In this document: positions 49,301-59,500 of the stretch, one piece after another
Layout of the letters: each line of letters opens with the position of its first letter
Numbering within the stretch: position 1 is the first letter of the stretch
DNA from: Saccharomonospora piscinae
GTDB lineage: Bacteria; Actinomycetota; Actinomycetes; Mycobacteriales; Pseudonocardiaceae
Reading direction: 5' to 3'
NCBI RefSeq assembly: GCF_005862235.1
Contig: NZ_VCEK01000004.1
Coordinates: forward strand, 633,869 to 697,868
DNA length: 64,000 bases
Made by a program: the position numbers and the translations under genes
The notes under the pieces: model-generated
Seen by the model: only the letters and a program-made list of their open reading frames with translations
The model's database searches: none
What the model was told of the DNA's origin: nothing

Positions 49301-52300
49301 GATTCTGGAGGAAGCTCCCCCCGTCACGGACCCGGCGAACCAGGCGGGCGAGCAGACCGGAGCCCCCGAGGCCAGGGTGACGCCGTGGCTGCTGTCCGCG
49401 CGCACCGAGCAAGCACTGCACGCGCAGGCGAGCCGCCTGCTGTCCGAGCTGGACGGGCTGTCCGCCGCCGACGTCGCGTACTCGCTCGCGACGACGAGGG
49501 AACACCTCGAACACCGCGCGGTGGTGCTCGCCGACGACGTCCCGGGCCTGCGCGACGCGCTGGCGGCACTCGCGGCAGGCGCGACCGGCTCGGCCGGTGT
49601 CGTCCGCGCCTCGGGCAAGCCGGGGTACACGGGCTTTCTGTTCTCCGGCCAGGGCTCCCAGCGGGCGGGGATGGGCAGGGAACTCTACGACGCCTATCCC
49701 GCGTTCGCGGACGCGTTCGACGCGGTGTGCGCGGAGCTGGACCGCTATTCGGACCGGCCGGTCGCCGAGGTCGTCTTCGGCGGCGACGGACTCGACCGGA
49801 CGGGCCGCACCCAGACGGGCCTCTTCGCGCTGGAAGTCGCGCTGTTCCGGCTTCTGGAGTCGTGGGGCGTGCGAGCGGACTTCCTGCTCGGCCATTCCAT
49901 CGGCGAGCTGGCCGCCGTGCATGTCTCCGGTGCCCTGTCGCTGCCCGACGCGGCGGCGCTCGTCTCGACGCGGGCGCGGTTGATGGACGCCCTGCCCACC
50001 GGTGGGGCGATGGTGTCGTTGCGGGCGACCGAGGCCGAGGTCGAGCCGCTGCTGTCCGGTGCGGTGTCGCTCGCCGCCGTCAACGGACCCGGAACCGTCG
50101 TGGTCTCCGGCGACGAGGACGCGGTTGACGCCGTCGAGCGGCATTTCTCCGAGCAGGGGCGCAGGACCAAGCGACTCGTCGTGAGCCACGCCTTCCATTC
50201 GCCGCGCATGGAGCCGATGCTCGACGAGTTCCGGCAGTTCGCCGCGAGCCTGTCGTTCGGCACGCCGCGCATCCCGATCGTGTCCACGGTGACGGGACGC
50301 CAGGTCAGCGCCGAGGAACTGGCCGATCCCGGCTACTGGGTACGCCAGGTGGCCGCTCCCGTGCGGTTCCTCGACGCCGTGCGAGCCATGGACGAGCGCG
50401 GGGTCACCGCCTTCGTCGAACTCGGCCCCGACGGCACGCTCACCGGGCTGGCACCGGACTGCGTCTCCGATCCGGACGGCTCGGCGTTCGTTCCGGTGCT
50501 GCGTGGCGGCCGCACCGAGCCGCTGACGCTCGGCGGCGCGCTCGCCCGGCTCCATGTCGAGGGACGGCACGTGGACTGGGCCGCCTACTTCTCGGGTTCC
50601 GGCGGCAGGCGGGTGGATCTGCCCACGTACCCGTTCCAGTCCGAGCGTTTCTGGCTGACCGCCGACGACGGCGCGACGGCCGTCGCGGCGGGCTTCACGG
50701 GGACGGGCCACCCGCTGCTCACCGGCATGGTCGAGCAGGCGGGCACCGGCGGCGTGCTGGGTACGGGAACACTGTCGCTGTCCACGCATCCCTGGCTCGG
50801 TGACCACGCGGTGCTGGGCACCGTCCTGCTCCCGGGCGCGGCGTTCGTCGAACTCGGACTGCAGGCGGGAAGCCCACTCGGGTGCTCGCGGATCGAGGAG
50901 CTCACGATCGAGGCGCCACTGGTGCTGCCGCCCGACGGGACCGTGCTGCTCCAGACCTGGGCGGGACCCGCCGACGACGACGGCAGCCGGACGTTCACGG
51001 TCCACAGCAGGCCCGGGGGCGCCGACAACGCCGCCAACGCCGACAACGCGCCGTGGACCAGGCACGCCAGCGGCGTGCTCGTCGCCGGAAAGCCGGAACG
51101 CGGTGACGCGCCCGCCGAGTGGCCGCCCGCCGGCGCCTCACCGGTGCCGATCGACGGCTTCTACGACACGCTCGTCGAGCTCGGGTACGGCTACGGTCCG
51201 GTGTTCCAGGGGCTGCGCGCGGCGTGGGTGCGCGGTGACGAGGTCTTCGCCGAGGCGGCGCTGCCCGACGGCGACGCCGCGGGATTCGCCCTGCACCCGG
51301 CCCTGCTCGACGCGGCGATGCACGCGATCGGCCTCGGCTCGCCGGAGGAGAACCGGGCTCGGCTCCCGTTCGCGTGGGAGGGTGTCACCGCGTACGCCTC
51401 CGGCGCGGGGGCCGTGCGGGTACACATCACTCCGCGCGGCGGGGACGCGGTGTCGCTGACGCTGACCGACACCGCGTCTCGCCCGGTGGCCGAGATCGAC
51501 TCGCTGGTGCTGCGGCCGGTGAACACCGCCCAGCTCGGCGACGGGCGGCCGTCCCGGCAGGATTCGCTGCTGGTGCTCGACTGGTCGCCGGTGCCGCCCG
51601 CCGAACCCGGCGCGGTGACCTTCGTCGGGGACACCCCGTTCGTCGGGGGCACCGAGTTCGTCCGGTGCGCGGGACTCGACGAGCTGGCCGAAGTCGCCGA
51701 GCCGGGAATCGTGGTGACGAGCTTTCCCGCCGAGGCGGAGGAACCGGCCGCGACGCACGCGGCTGTCCTGGCGGCACTGGAGTTCCTGCAAACCTGGTTC
51801 GCCGACGAGCGCTTCACCCACCTTCCGCTGGCCGTGCTGACCCGGGGCGCGGTCGCCGTCGATGAGGACGGTAACGAGACCGACGGTCTCACGCAGGCCG
51901 CGCTGTGGGGGCTGCTGCGGTCGGCGCAGTCGGAACATCCCGGCCGCCTCGTGCTCGTCGACGTCGACGACACGACGGAGTCGGCGCGCGTGCTGCCCGC
52001 CGCGCTCGCGACGGGACACGACCAGCTGGCCGTGCGGGCAGGCACCGTGTCCGTGCCGACACTCGCCCGCGCCGCCGCCGACCCAGCCGAGCAGGCGCCG
52101 CTCGATCCCGAGGGAACCGTCCTGGTCACCGGTGGTGGTGTGCTCGGCGGACTGGCCGCCCGCCATCTCGTCGGCAGGGGCGCCAGGCAGGTGCTGCTGG
52201 CGAGCCGTCGGGGTGCGGAGGCGCCCGGCGCCGCCGAACTCATGGCCGAGCTCACGGAAGCGGGCGCGGCCGTCCGGTTCGCCTCCTGCGACCTGGGTGA

Positions 52301-53441
52301 CCGGGACAGCGTCGAGAAACTGCTCGACACCGTCGCGGACGAGCACCCGCTGACCGCCGTCGTCCACACCGCGGGCGTGCTGGACGACGGTGTGCTCTCG
52401 TCGCTGACCCCCGAGCAGGTGGACACGGTGCTGCGGCCGAAGGTGGACGCCGCATGGCACCTGCACGAGCTGACGGCGGAACTGGACCTGTCGGACTTCG
52501 TCCTGTTCTCCTCGACCGCCGGAACGCTCGGCAGTCCCGGGCAGGCCAACTACGCGGCCGCCAACGCCTTCCTCGACGCGCTCGCCAGGCACCGTGCCGG
52601 GCTCGGACTGCCCGCCGTGTCGCTGGCGTGGGGACCGTGGGCGGCCAGCGGGATGCTCGGCCGGCTCGACGCCGCCGGAGTGAACCGCCTCGCCAGGACG
52701 GGACTGGCTCCGCTGTCGGACGAGCAGGGAATGGCACTGTTCGACCTGGCGCAGCGGCTGCACCGGCCCGCCGTGGTGGCCGCGCGGCCCGTCACGGGCG
52801 CCGCGCAGGTGCGGGTCGACGCGGTACCGCCGCTGCTGCGCCCCCTGGTTCCGCTGCCCACGCTTCCGGCGGCGCAGACCGGGGCGGAGTCCGCGTCCGC
52901 ACTGCGCCTTCGCCTCTCGTCGGCGACCGCCGAGGATCGCGACCGGATCGCCTACGAGGTGGTGGCCGGGGCCGCGGCCGAGGTGCTCGGGCACGCGTCG
53001 CCCGACGCGATCGAGCGCGGTCGTGGGTTCCTCGACATCGGTTTCGACTCGCTCACCGCCGTCGAGTTGCGCAACCGGCTCGGCGTCGTCACCGGGCTTC
53101 GCCTGCCCGCCACTCTCGTCTTCGACTATCCGACGCCCGAGGCGCTCGCGGAGCACGTCCGCGACGAGCTCGTGGAAGGCGGCTCCGTACCCGCGCTGTG
53201 GCTGGTCGGCGAGCTGGACCGGCTCGCCGACGCGTTCGCGGCCGTGCGCACGGACGACGACGACAGGGCTCGCGTGACCGAGCGACTACGCGGACTGCTG
53301 TCGGCATGGACGGCGCAGGCGCCGTCGGCCGAGGACACCGATGGCCTGCAGGAGGCCACCGCCGACGAGCTCTTCGACCTGCTCGACGAGGAACTCGGCA
53401 CCGGGTCCGACGGCGGCCCCTCGACCACCCCGAAGGAGTGA
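43398..53441 (+). CDS. Two-module type I PKS (M10 KS-AT-KR-ACP, M11 KS-AT-DH-KR-ACP), 3,347 aa
   Basis: It starts with a coiled-coil docking segment ([18 protein letters not shown]). The start is fixed: the codon just before the ATG is an in-frame TGA. A perfect Shine-Dalgarno is absent, with only a G-rich GGTGGGG before the start. M10 has KS (Cys residue 197, TACSTS), malonyl AT (GHSIGE, Ser 632; HAFH), an A-type KR with two altered catalytic positions (Thr 1305 for Ser, Gly 1322 for Asn) and ACP (GFDS, Ser 1484). M11 has KS (Cys 1719), malonyl AT (Ser 2167), DH (His 2470 in [12 protein letters not shown]), B-type KR (LDD) whose NADPH loop is one residue short, and ACP (Ser 3218). The C-terminal docking tail ([15 protein letters not shown]) resembles that of the giant upstream PKS. 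M10 probably gives a ketone or hydroxyl, M11 a double bond. Confidence 0.96.
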   Translation: MANEETLRDYLKWVTAELHQARQRVRDLEAGESEPIAIVAMACRYPGGVDTPDDLWRLVTSGTDAIAPFPGDRGWQHQLDSIGAREGGFLDDATGFDAEFFGISPREAVAMDPQQRLLLELSWEAIERSGIALAPLRGTSTSVFAGVTSQDYAGVLSQSPDGSAGHAMTGTSPSIVSGRIAYALGLEGGAVSVDTACSTSLVAMHLAAAALRRDECSLAIAGGASVMATPTAFLGFDEQGGLAADGRCKPFAASADGTSWSEGAAVVLLERLSDARRAGHQVLAVLRGSAVNSDGASNGLTAPNGPAQQRVILSALADATLSPSEVDAVEAHGTGTALGDPIEADALLATYGQDRQDDRPLLLGSVKSNIGHAQAAAGIAGVIKMVLAMRHGVLPRTLHVDAPTPHVDWNSGGVELLTEQVPWPETGGLRRAGISAFGMSGTNAHLILEQPSDEDSDGNSDEDSVVPPVLPWVISARTDAALREQAERIRSYVEDTSPRAVDVGAALASRTPFEHRAVVFEPGQLGTLGRGAVRGTASAGRTAFLFTGQGAQWSGMGKGLYEAFPAFAEAFDAVCAELDGPLGRPVRDVVFDGGELLDQTACTQAALFAFEVALFRLVESWAATPDFVLGHSIGEVVAAHVTGVLSLADACTLVAARGRLMQALPSGGAMVSLRAREDEVLPLLTDGVSLAAVNGPDSVVLSGDEDAVAALVARFADRSSKRLSVSHAFHSPRMDGMLDDFRAVVEGLSFGTPTIPLVSNVTGELAGPELGTADYWVRHVRETVRFAAGLECLAGRGVTRYLEVGPDAVLTALGQDCLPDALFVPAVRRDRDEPEGLVVAAATVYCDGANVDWSAYYGHRSGARVELPTYAFQHTRFWPTVLERPTGHDMDPADVRFWEAVEAEDSAALARVLDVDDVASVAGTLPALSSWRRRRRVDDTIGSWRYRESWRPVTVTGDAAPAGTWWVISPEWRADDAITAVANALAEGLSRSGADVVPLAVPCDAADELAARLAGAPEPDGVISLLALADHQPDGGGQTAADAVSVGLAATDALVKALGGSERSAPLWCVTRSAVSAGRWDEAVDPVQAMTWGYGRVAALELPTVWGGLLDLPQQLDDRAVTRVCGVLCGTEDQVAVRASGVLARRLERAREPGRAGTPETPATPWTPRGTVLITGGTGGIGGHLARWLASAGASHLVLTSRRGADAPGAAELTAELGELGARVTVAACDVADRDALADLVAGLRSDGETISAVVHAAGVSQQSPIGETGRAEFARIASGKVAGAANLHALFADEPLDAFVLFSTVAAAWGSAGQGAYAAAGAYVDALATRRRAAGLPATSVAWGLWSGGGMATGSTEEHLARRGLRAMPVELAVTALRKAVEGGEATVTVADVEWERFAPSFASVRPSPLLADLPEVRDALDTGDQDTGEQSWLRRELAAARPRERDDAVLELVRTEAAAALGYASAGELPADRAFRDLGFDSITAVDFRNRVNAATGLRLPTTLAFDHPTAAEVTARVVTEVFGTDPAGEHAVVPGDGVLTHEDDPVVIVGISCRFPGGVRSPEQLWRLLADGVDAVGEFPSDRGWDVDALFDVDPDKPGGSYSTQGGFLDGATEFDAGFFGISPREALAMDPQQRLLLELSWEAFERAGIPPGSARGSRTGVFVGASPQGYGNGVADVPDGVAGYLMTGTSTAVLSGRIAYTMGLEGPAVTVDTACSSSLAALHLAAQALRGGECARALVGGVAVMATPGTFVEFSRQRGLAADGRCKAFADAADGTGWSEGVGVLVVERLSDARAHGHEVLAVVRGSAVNSDGASNGLSAPNGPSQRRVIQQALAAARLTPEQVDAIEGHGTGTTLGDPIEAQALLGTYGQGRPAERPALLGAIKSNLGHTQAASGLAGVIKMVLAMRHGVLPRTLHVDRPTSGVDWSTGAVSLLTEQVDWPDTGEPKRAAVSSFGVSGTNVHTILEEAPPVTDPANQAGEQTGAPEARVTPWLLSARTEQALHAQASRLLSELDGLSAADVAYSLATTREHLEHRAVVLADDVPGLRDALAALAAGATGSAGVVRASGKPGYTGFLFSGQGSQRAGMGRELYDAYPAFADAFDAVCAELDRYSDRPVAEVVFGGDGLDRTGRTQTGLFALEVALFRLLESWGVRADFLLGHSIGELAAVHVSGALSLPDAAALVSTRARLMDALPTGGAMVSLRATEAEVEPLLSGAVSLAAVNGPGTVVVSGDEDAVDAVERHFSEQGRRTKRLVVSHAFHSPRMEPMLDEFRQFAASLSFGTPRIPIVSTVTGRQVSAEELADPGYWVRQVAAPVRFLDAVRAMDERGVTAFVELGPDGTLTGLAPDCVSDPDGSAFVPVLRGGRTEPLTLGGALARLHVEGRHVDWAAYFSGSGGRRVDLPTYPFQSERFWLTADDGATAVAAGFTGTGHPLLTGMVEQAGTGGVLGTGTLSLSTHPWLGDHAVLGTVLLPGAAFVELGLQAGSPLGCSRIEELTIEAPLVLPPDGTVLLQTWAGPADDDGSRTFTVHSRPGGADNAANADNAPWTRHASGVLVAGKPERGDAPAEWPPAGASPVPIDGFYDTLVELGYGYGPVFQGLRAAWVRGDEVFAEAALPDGDAAGFALHPALLDAAMHAIGLGSPEENRARLPFAWEGVTAYASGAGAVRVHITPRGGDAVSLTLTDTASRPVAEIDSLVLRPVNTAQLGDGRPSRQDSLLVLDWSPVPPAEPGAVTFVGDTPFVGGTEFVRCAGLDELAEVAEPGIVVTSFPAEAEEPAATHAAVLAALEFLQTWFADERFTHLPLAVLTRGAVAVDEDGNETDGLTQAALWGLLRSAQSEHPGRLVLVDVDDTTESARVLPAALATGHDQLAVRAGTVSVPTLARAAADPAEQAPLDPEGTVLVTGGGVLGGLAARHLVGRGARQVLLASRRGAEAPGAAELMAELTEAGAAVRFASCDLGDRDSVEKLLDTVADEHPLTAVVHTAGVLDDGVLSSLTPEQVDTVLRPKVDAAWHLHELTAELDLSDFVLFSSTAGTLGSPGQANYAAANAFLDALARHRAGLGLPAVSLAWGPWAASGMLGRLDAAGVNRLARTGLAPLSDEQGMALFDLAQRLHRPAVVAARPVTGAAQVRVDAVPPLLRPLVPLPTLPAAQTGAESASALRLRLSSATAEDRDRIAYEVVAGAAAEVLGHASPDAIERGRGFLDIGFDSLTAVELRNRLGVVTGLRLPATLVFDYPTPEALAEHVRDELVEGGSVPALWLVGELDRLADAFAAVRTDDDDRARVTERLRGLLSAWTAQAPSAEDTDGLQEATADELFDLLDEELGTGSDGGPSTTPKE
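43497..47960 (+). other. PKS module 10: KS-AT(malonyl)-KR(A-type, catalytically doubtful)-ACP
   Basis: KS 43497-44750 (Cys 43986-43988, TACSTS; first motif [12 protein letters not shown] instead of VGM); acidic linker; AT about 45018-45890 (Ser 45291-45293); KR about 46218-47640; ACP about 47694-47960 (Ser 47847-47849, [12 protein letters not shown]). No DH. The KR keeps its NADPH loop (GGTGGIG), Lys and Tyr (47349-47351), but Thr (47310-47312) stands where the catalytic Ser is expected, and Gly (47361-47363) where the Asn four residues after Tyr is expected. A ketone at this position is therefore possible. Confidence 0.92.
44751..44789 (+). repeat. 12-nt tandem repeat encoding an acidic linker
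   Basis: Three 12-nt units starting at 44751, 44763 and 44775 encode [12 protein letters not shown] in the KS-AT linker of module 10. Likely in-frame slippage in a flexible segment. Confidence 0.8.
48033..53180 (+). other. PKS module 11: KS-AT(malonyl)-DH-KR(B-type, shortened NADPH loop)-ACP
   Basis: KS 48033-49305 (Cys 48552-48554); AT about 49623-50500 (Ser 49896-49898, HAFH); DH about 50706-51520 (His 50805-50807); KR about 51570-52850 with LDD and Ser/Tyr/Asn intact; ACP about 52908-53180 (Ser 53049-53051). The NADPH loop reads TGGGVLGG (52128-52151), one residue shorter than TGASGALGR in sister modules. Two small in-frame repeats lie in linkers (51021-51050, ADNA units; 51621-51662, FVGxTx units of 18 nt). 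Predicted first double bond of the second polyene. Confidence 0.93.
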
Positions 53442-53550
53442 CGCCACATGGCGAACGAGGAGAAGTTTCTCGACTACCTCAAGCGCGCCACCGCTGACCT
53501 GCGGGAGACCCGGCGGCGGTTGCGTGAGGTCGAGGAACGCGACTCCGAAC
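53185..53550 (+). other. Docking interface gene 3 / gene 4
   Basis: The tail [15 protein letters not shown] ... [13 protein letters not shown] faces the N-terminal helix [18 protein letters not shown] of the following gene. Both partners are of the same class as at the gene 2/gene 3 junction, so selectivity must rest on a few charged contact residues. Confidence 0.8.
53433..53438 (+). promoter_or_regulatory. Ribosome binding site of the M12-M14 PKS gene
   Basis: AAGGAG overlaps the last codons before the upstream TGA and sits 9 nt before the ATG at 53448. The strong match and 6-nt intergenic distance indicate coupled translation. Confidence 0.85.
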
Positions 53551-56500
53551 CGATCGCCATCGTCGGTATGAGCTGCCGGTACCCCGGCGGGGTATCGAAT
53601 CCCGAGGAGCTGTGGAACCTGGTCGCCGCCGATGGCGACGGCGTCGGCGAGTTCCCCTCCGACCGGGGCTGGGACTTCGACCGCTACTACAGCGCCGACC
53701 CCGAGCAGGATGCGGGATCGTACGTCAAGGAAGGCGGTTTCCTCGACGGCGCCACCGAGTTCGACCCGGCGTTCTTCGGCATCTCCCCGCGCGAGGCGCT
53801 GGCCATGGACCCGCAGCAGCGGGTGCTGCTGGAGGCGTCCTGGGAGGTGTTCGAGCGCGCCGGCATCACGCCGGCGAGCGTCCGTGGCAGCCGGGTCGGC
53901 GTCTTCGCCGGCCTGATGTACCACGACTACCTGCCGCTCGTCCAGGCCGCGCCGGACGGCTCCGAGGGCTTCCTCGGCACGGGCAACTCGGGCAGTGTCC
54001 TGTCCGGCCGGATCGCGTACTACTTCGGACTGGAAGGACCCGCGGTCACCGTCGACACGGCCTGCTCGTCCTCGCTGGTCTCCCTGCACCTCGCCGTCCA
54101 GGCACTGCGCAAGGGCGAGTGCTCGATGGCGCTCGCCGGTGGTGTCACGGTGATGTCGACACCCGCGACCTTCATCGACTTCAGCAGGCAGCGCGGGCTG
54201 GCGCTGGACGGCCGGTGCAAGTCGTACGCCTCGTCGGCCGACGGCACCGGCTGGTCGGAAGGCGTCGGCATGCTGCTCGTGATGCGGCTGTCCGACGCTC
54301 TCGAAGCGGGGCACCGGGTCCAGGCCGTCGTGCGCGGCACCGCCGTGAACTCCGACGGCGCGAGCAGTGGGCTGACCGCACCGAACGGGCTGTCGCAGCA
54401 GCGGGTCATCCGGCAGGCGCTCGCGGACGCGCGCGTCGCGCCCGAGCACGTGGACGCCGTCGAAGGGCACGGAACCGGCACGACGCTCGGCGATCCGATC
54501 GAGGCCCAGGCGTTGCTCGCGACGTACGGGCAGGACAGGGACCGCCCGTTGTGGCTGGGGTCGGTGAAGTCGAACCTGGGCCACACGCAGGCCGCCGCGG
54601 GTGTGGCCGGCGTGATCAAGATGGTGCGGGCCATGCACGAGGGTCTGCTTCCCCGGACCCTGCACGTGGACGAGCCGACGCCCGAGGTGGACTGGGGCAG
54701 CGGCGCGGTGGAACTGCTGACCGAGCCGGTCGCCTGGCCGGAGACGGGACGCCCGCGCAGGGCGTCGGTGTCGTCGTTCGGCATCAGCGGCACCAACGCG
54801 CACGTGATCCTCGAACAGGCACCGGTGGTCGAGGAGGCGGCGAGCGACGTCGAGGCGACGCGGCCTCCGCTGCTGCCCTGGGTCCTGTCGGCGAGGACCC
54901 CCGAAGCCTTGCGGGCACAGGCCGAGCGCCTGCTCGACCGGGTGGACACGGCGGAGACCGATCCGCTCGACGTCGCCTACACCCTCGCGACCGCGCTGAC
55001 CAGGTTCGAGCACCGCGCGGTACTGACCGGGACGAACACCGGCGAACTGTGCGACGGCCTGCGTGCGCTCGCGGCGGGAACGGCGGACGGCGTCGCCGCG
55101 ACGGGCAGGACGGCGTTCCTCTTCACCGGCCAGGGTGCGCAGCGTGCCGGGATGGGCCAGGGGCTGTACGAGGCGTACCCGAGGTTCGCCGAGGCGTTCG
55201 ACGCGGTGTGCGCGGAGCTGGACGCCCGGCTCGACCAGCCGTTGCGCGACGTCGTGTTCGGCGACGAGGGCGAACTGCTCGAGGGGACCGACTACGCGCA
55301 GGCGGCGCTGTTCGCCTTCGAGGTGGCCCTGTTCCGGTTGCTCGAGTCCTGGGGCGCCACGCCGGACTTCGTGCTGGGGCATTCGATCGGCGAGCTGGCC
55401 GCGGCTCATGTGTCGGGTGTGCTCTCGCTGGAGGACGCCTGCGTGCTGGTGGCTGCCAGGGGCAGCCTCATGCAGGCCCTGCCGTCCGGTGGCGCGATGG
55501 CGTCGGTGCAGGCGAGCGAGGCCGAGGTCTCGCCGTTGCTGACCGACGCGGTGTCCCTCGCAGCCGTCAACGGGCCCGAATCCGTCGTGCTCTCCGGCGA
55601 CGAGGAAGCCGTCGCCGCGGTGCTGTCGCGCCTGGAAGGGCGGAAGTCGACGTGGCTGCGGGTGAGCCACGCCTTCCACTCGGCCCGCATGGAGCCGATG
55701 CTGGACGAGTTCCGCGCGGTGGCCGAGAGCGTGACGTTCGAGTCGCCCAGGATTCCGGTCGTGTCCAACGTGACCGGCCGCGTCGCGGGTGACGAGCTGT
55801 CCACGGCGGACTACTGGGTGCGGCACGTGCGCGAGACCGTGCGCTACACCGACGGCCTCGCCACGCTGCGCGCCGAGGGAGTGACCACCCTCGTCGAGGT
55901 CGGCCCCGACGGCGTGCTCACCGCGGCAGCCGGTCAGGAGTTCGACGCCGTCGCACTGGCCCGCAGGAACCACGACGAACCGGCCAGGTTCGTGACCGCT
56001 CTCGCACAGGCGCACGCCCACGGGCTGCCGGTGAACTGGGAGCCGTTCTTCGACGGCACGGGGGCGCGGCGCATCGAGGTGCCCACCTACCCGTTCGAGC
56101 ACCAGCGTTACTGGCCCGCCATGCCGACCGGGTGGTCGGGCGACGTGTCGGCGGTCGGCCAGCGGTCGGCGGAGCACCCGCTGCTGGGTGCCGGTGTCGG
56201 CCTGGCCCGCACGGACGAGTTCCTCTTCACCGGCAGGTTGTCGGTGGAGTCGCAGCCCTGGCTCGCCGACCATGTGGTCGCCGGTTCGATACTGCTTCCC
56301 GGAACGGCGTTCGTGGACCTCGCCGTGCGCGCGGGCGAGCACTCCGGTTGCGCGACCGTGGACGAGCTGACCATCGAGGCTCCGCTGGTGCTGCCCGAGC
56401 GGGGTGGCGTCGCGATCCAGGTGTTCGTGGCCGGAACCCGGGACGACGGGCGGCGCGAGATCACCATCCATTCGAGCGTGGCCGAGGACGAGCACTGGGT

Positions 56501-59500
56501 GCGGCACGCCTCCGGAGTGCTCGCACCGGCAGCGGGCGGTGCCGAGCTGGCCGGGTCGCTGGCCGCGTGGCCACCGGCCGACGGCGCCGAGGTGGACGTG
56601 GCGGGACTCTACGACGAGCTCGCCGAGGCCGGCCTGGGATACGGGCCGGTGTTCCAGGGACTGCGGCGAGCCTGGCGCGCCGACGACGCCGGTGCGGCGT
56701 TCGTGGACGTGGCCTTGCCCGCAGGTGTACCGGCCGACGGGTTCGGCGTGCATCCGGCACTGTGGGACGCGGTGCTGCACGGCATCGGCCTGCTCGACAC
56801 CGAGGGCGAGGGGACAGGACTGCCCTTCGCCTGGTCGGGAGTGTCGGTGCTGGCGGTGGGAGCCACGGCCGTACGGGCGCGGATCACGCGCTCGGGTTCG
56901 GGCTTCGGGCTGTTGCTGGCCGATGGGGCCGGCGACCCGGTGGCCGTCGTGCGGCAGCTCACGCTGCGCCCGGTGGGCCCCGAGCTCGCGCGCACCCCGC
57001 GAGCGGACTCGCTGCTCGGTCTGGAATGGACACCCGCTCCCACCGACGCCGTGGCGGCGGGCGAGGACGTCGAGGTGGTGCGCCTGCCGAGCGGCGGCGA
57101 CGTGTCCGAGCGGGTGGTGGAGGCACTGGAGCTGGCACAGGGCTGGCTGGGTGACGACGTCTCCAGGGTGATCGTCACTCGTGGTGCCACCGACGGCGGC
57201 GACCTCGCACAGGCCGCCGTGTGGGGACTGCTGCGCTCGGCCCAGTCCGAACACCCCGGTCGCTTCACCCTGCTCGACCTCGACCCTGGTGCGGACACCG
57301 ACGACGCTGATCTGTCCGAGGTGGTGCCGGGTCTTCCGGCGGGTGAGCCGCAGGTGGCGGTGCGGGACGGGCAGGCATGGGTGCCCCGTCTGGTGCGCGG
57401 GGCTCCCGGGGCTGACAGCCCGGCGCTCGATCCGGACGGCACGGTGTTGGTGACCGGTGCCAATGGTGCGTTGGGCCGGTTGGTGGCGCGTCATGTGGTG
57501 TCGGCGTATGGGGTGCGGCGCCTGGTGTTGGTGAGCCGCAGCGGTGGTGGTGCGGATGCCGTGGCTGACCTGGATGTGGATGTGCGGTCGGTGGCGTGTG
57601 ACGTCGCGGATGGGGATGCGCTGGCCGGGGTGCTGGCTGACATTCCCGCTGAGCACCCGTTGGTGGGTGTGGTGCATGCGGCGGGTGTGCTCGACGACGG
57701 GGTGATCTCGTCGTTGACGCACGAGCGGGTCGAGGCCGTGCTGCGACCGAAGGTCGATGGCGCGCGCAACCTGCACGAGCTGACGCAGGGTATGGATCTG
57801 TCGTTGTTCGTGTTGTTCTCGTCGGTGGCGGGTGTGTTGGGCTCGCCCGGGCAGGGCAACTACGCGGCGGCGAACGCCTACCTGGACGCACTGGCACAGC
57901 ACCGCCGCAGCCAGGGCCTGCCGGCGCAGTCGCTGGCCTGGGGCCTGTGGGAAGAGGGCGGCATGTCCGGCGCCCTCACACCCGCCGAGACCGACCGGCT
58001 CCGCCGCGCGGGCTTCCCGCCACTGTCCGCCGAGCAAGGGTTGCGGCTGTTCGACACCGCACTGGCCGACCAGCGAGCCGTGGTGACGCCGGTGAAGCTG
58101 GACCTCCCGGTGCTGCGCACCCTGGCCGGCACGCAGGGTGTGGCGCCGGTGCTGCGGTCTCTGGTGCGGGTGGCGCCCCGGCGGACGGCCCGCGGCGACG
58201 CGGGCCTGGCCGCGGAGCTCGCCGACTTGGACGAGGCACAGCGCTCGGCGCGGATCCTGCAGGTGGTGCGAACCCAGGTGGCCGCGGTGCTCGGGCACGC
58301 TTCCGACACGGCCGTGCGCCCCCAGGACGTCTTCAACGAACTCGGTTTCGACTCGCTGACCGCCGTCGAACTGCGCAACCGGCTCGGTGCCGTCACCGGA
58401 CTGCACCTTCCCGCCACCCTCATCTTCGACTACCCGACGCCGACCGTGCTGGCCGAGTACGTTCTCGCCGAGCTGCTCGGCCAGCAGGCCGCCGCCACCC
58501 CGGCCGTTTCGGCGGCCGTCGCGGACGAACCGATCGCCATCGTGGGAATGGGCTGTCGCTTTCCGGGCGGCGTGGCCAACGCGGGCGCGCTGTGGGACCT
58601 GGTCGCCACCGGCGGTGACGGGGTCGCGAGCCTGCCCACCGATCGGGGGTGGGACATCGAGCGGATGCTGGGTGTCGCACCGGAGAAAAGGGGCACGGGA
58701 AAGAGCTACGAAGGCGGCTTCCTGTACGACGCCGCCCAGTTCGACGCCGGCTTCTTCGGGATCTCGCCGCGCGAGGCATTGGCGATGGACCCGCAGCAGC
58801 GGTTGTTGCTGGAGGTCTCGTGGGAGGCGTTGGAAAACGCCGGAATCGACCCGACCGGTTTGCGCGGTAGCAGCACGGGCGTGTTCGCCGGGCTGATGTA
58901 TCACGATTACGGCAGGAATGCGGAGAGCATTCCTGACGGTGTCGAGGCGTTTTTGGGGTTGGGTAACACCGGCAGTGTTCTGTCGGGTCGGGTGGCGTAT
59001 TCGTTTGGGTTTGAGGGTCCTGCGGTGACGGTGGATACGGCGTGTTCGTCGTCGCTGGTGGCTCTGCATTGGGCTGTGCAGGCGCTGCGTTCCGGTGAGT
59101 GTTCGATGGCGCTTGCCGGTGGTGTGACGGTGATGGCCTCGCCGGGCACGTTTGTGGAGTTCGACCGCCAGGGTGGCTTGGCTGGTGACGGGCGGTGCAA
59201 GTCGTTCGCGTCGTCGGCGGATGGCACGGGCTGGTCCGAGGGTGTGGGTGTGCTCGTGGTGGAGCGTCTTTCCGACGCTCGGCGGTTGGGTCATGAGGTG
59301 TTGGCGGTGGTTCGCGGGTCGGCGGTGAATCAGGATGGCGCGTCGAACGGGCTGACCGCGCCGAATGGTCCCTCGCAGCAGCGGGTGATCCGCCAAGCCC
59401 TGGCCAACGCCGGACTCGCGCCGTCCGAGGTGGATGCGGTCGAGGCGCATGGCACGGGCACCACGTTGGGTGATCCGATTGAGGCTCAGGCGTTGTTGGC

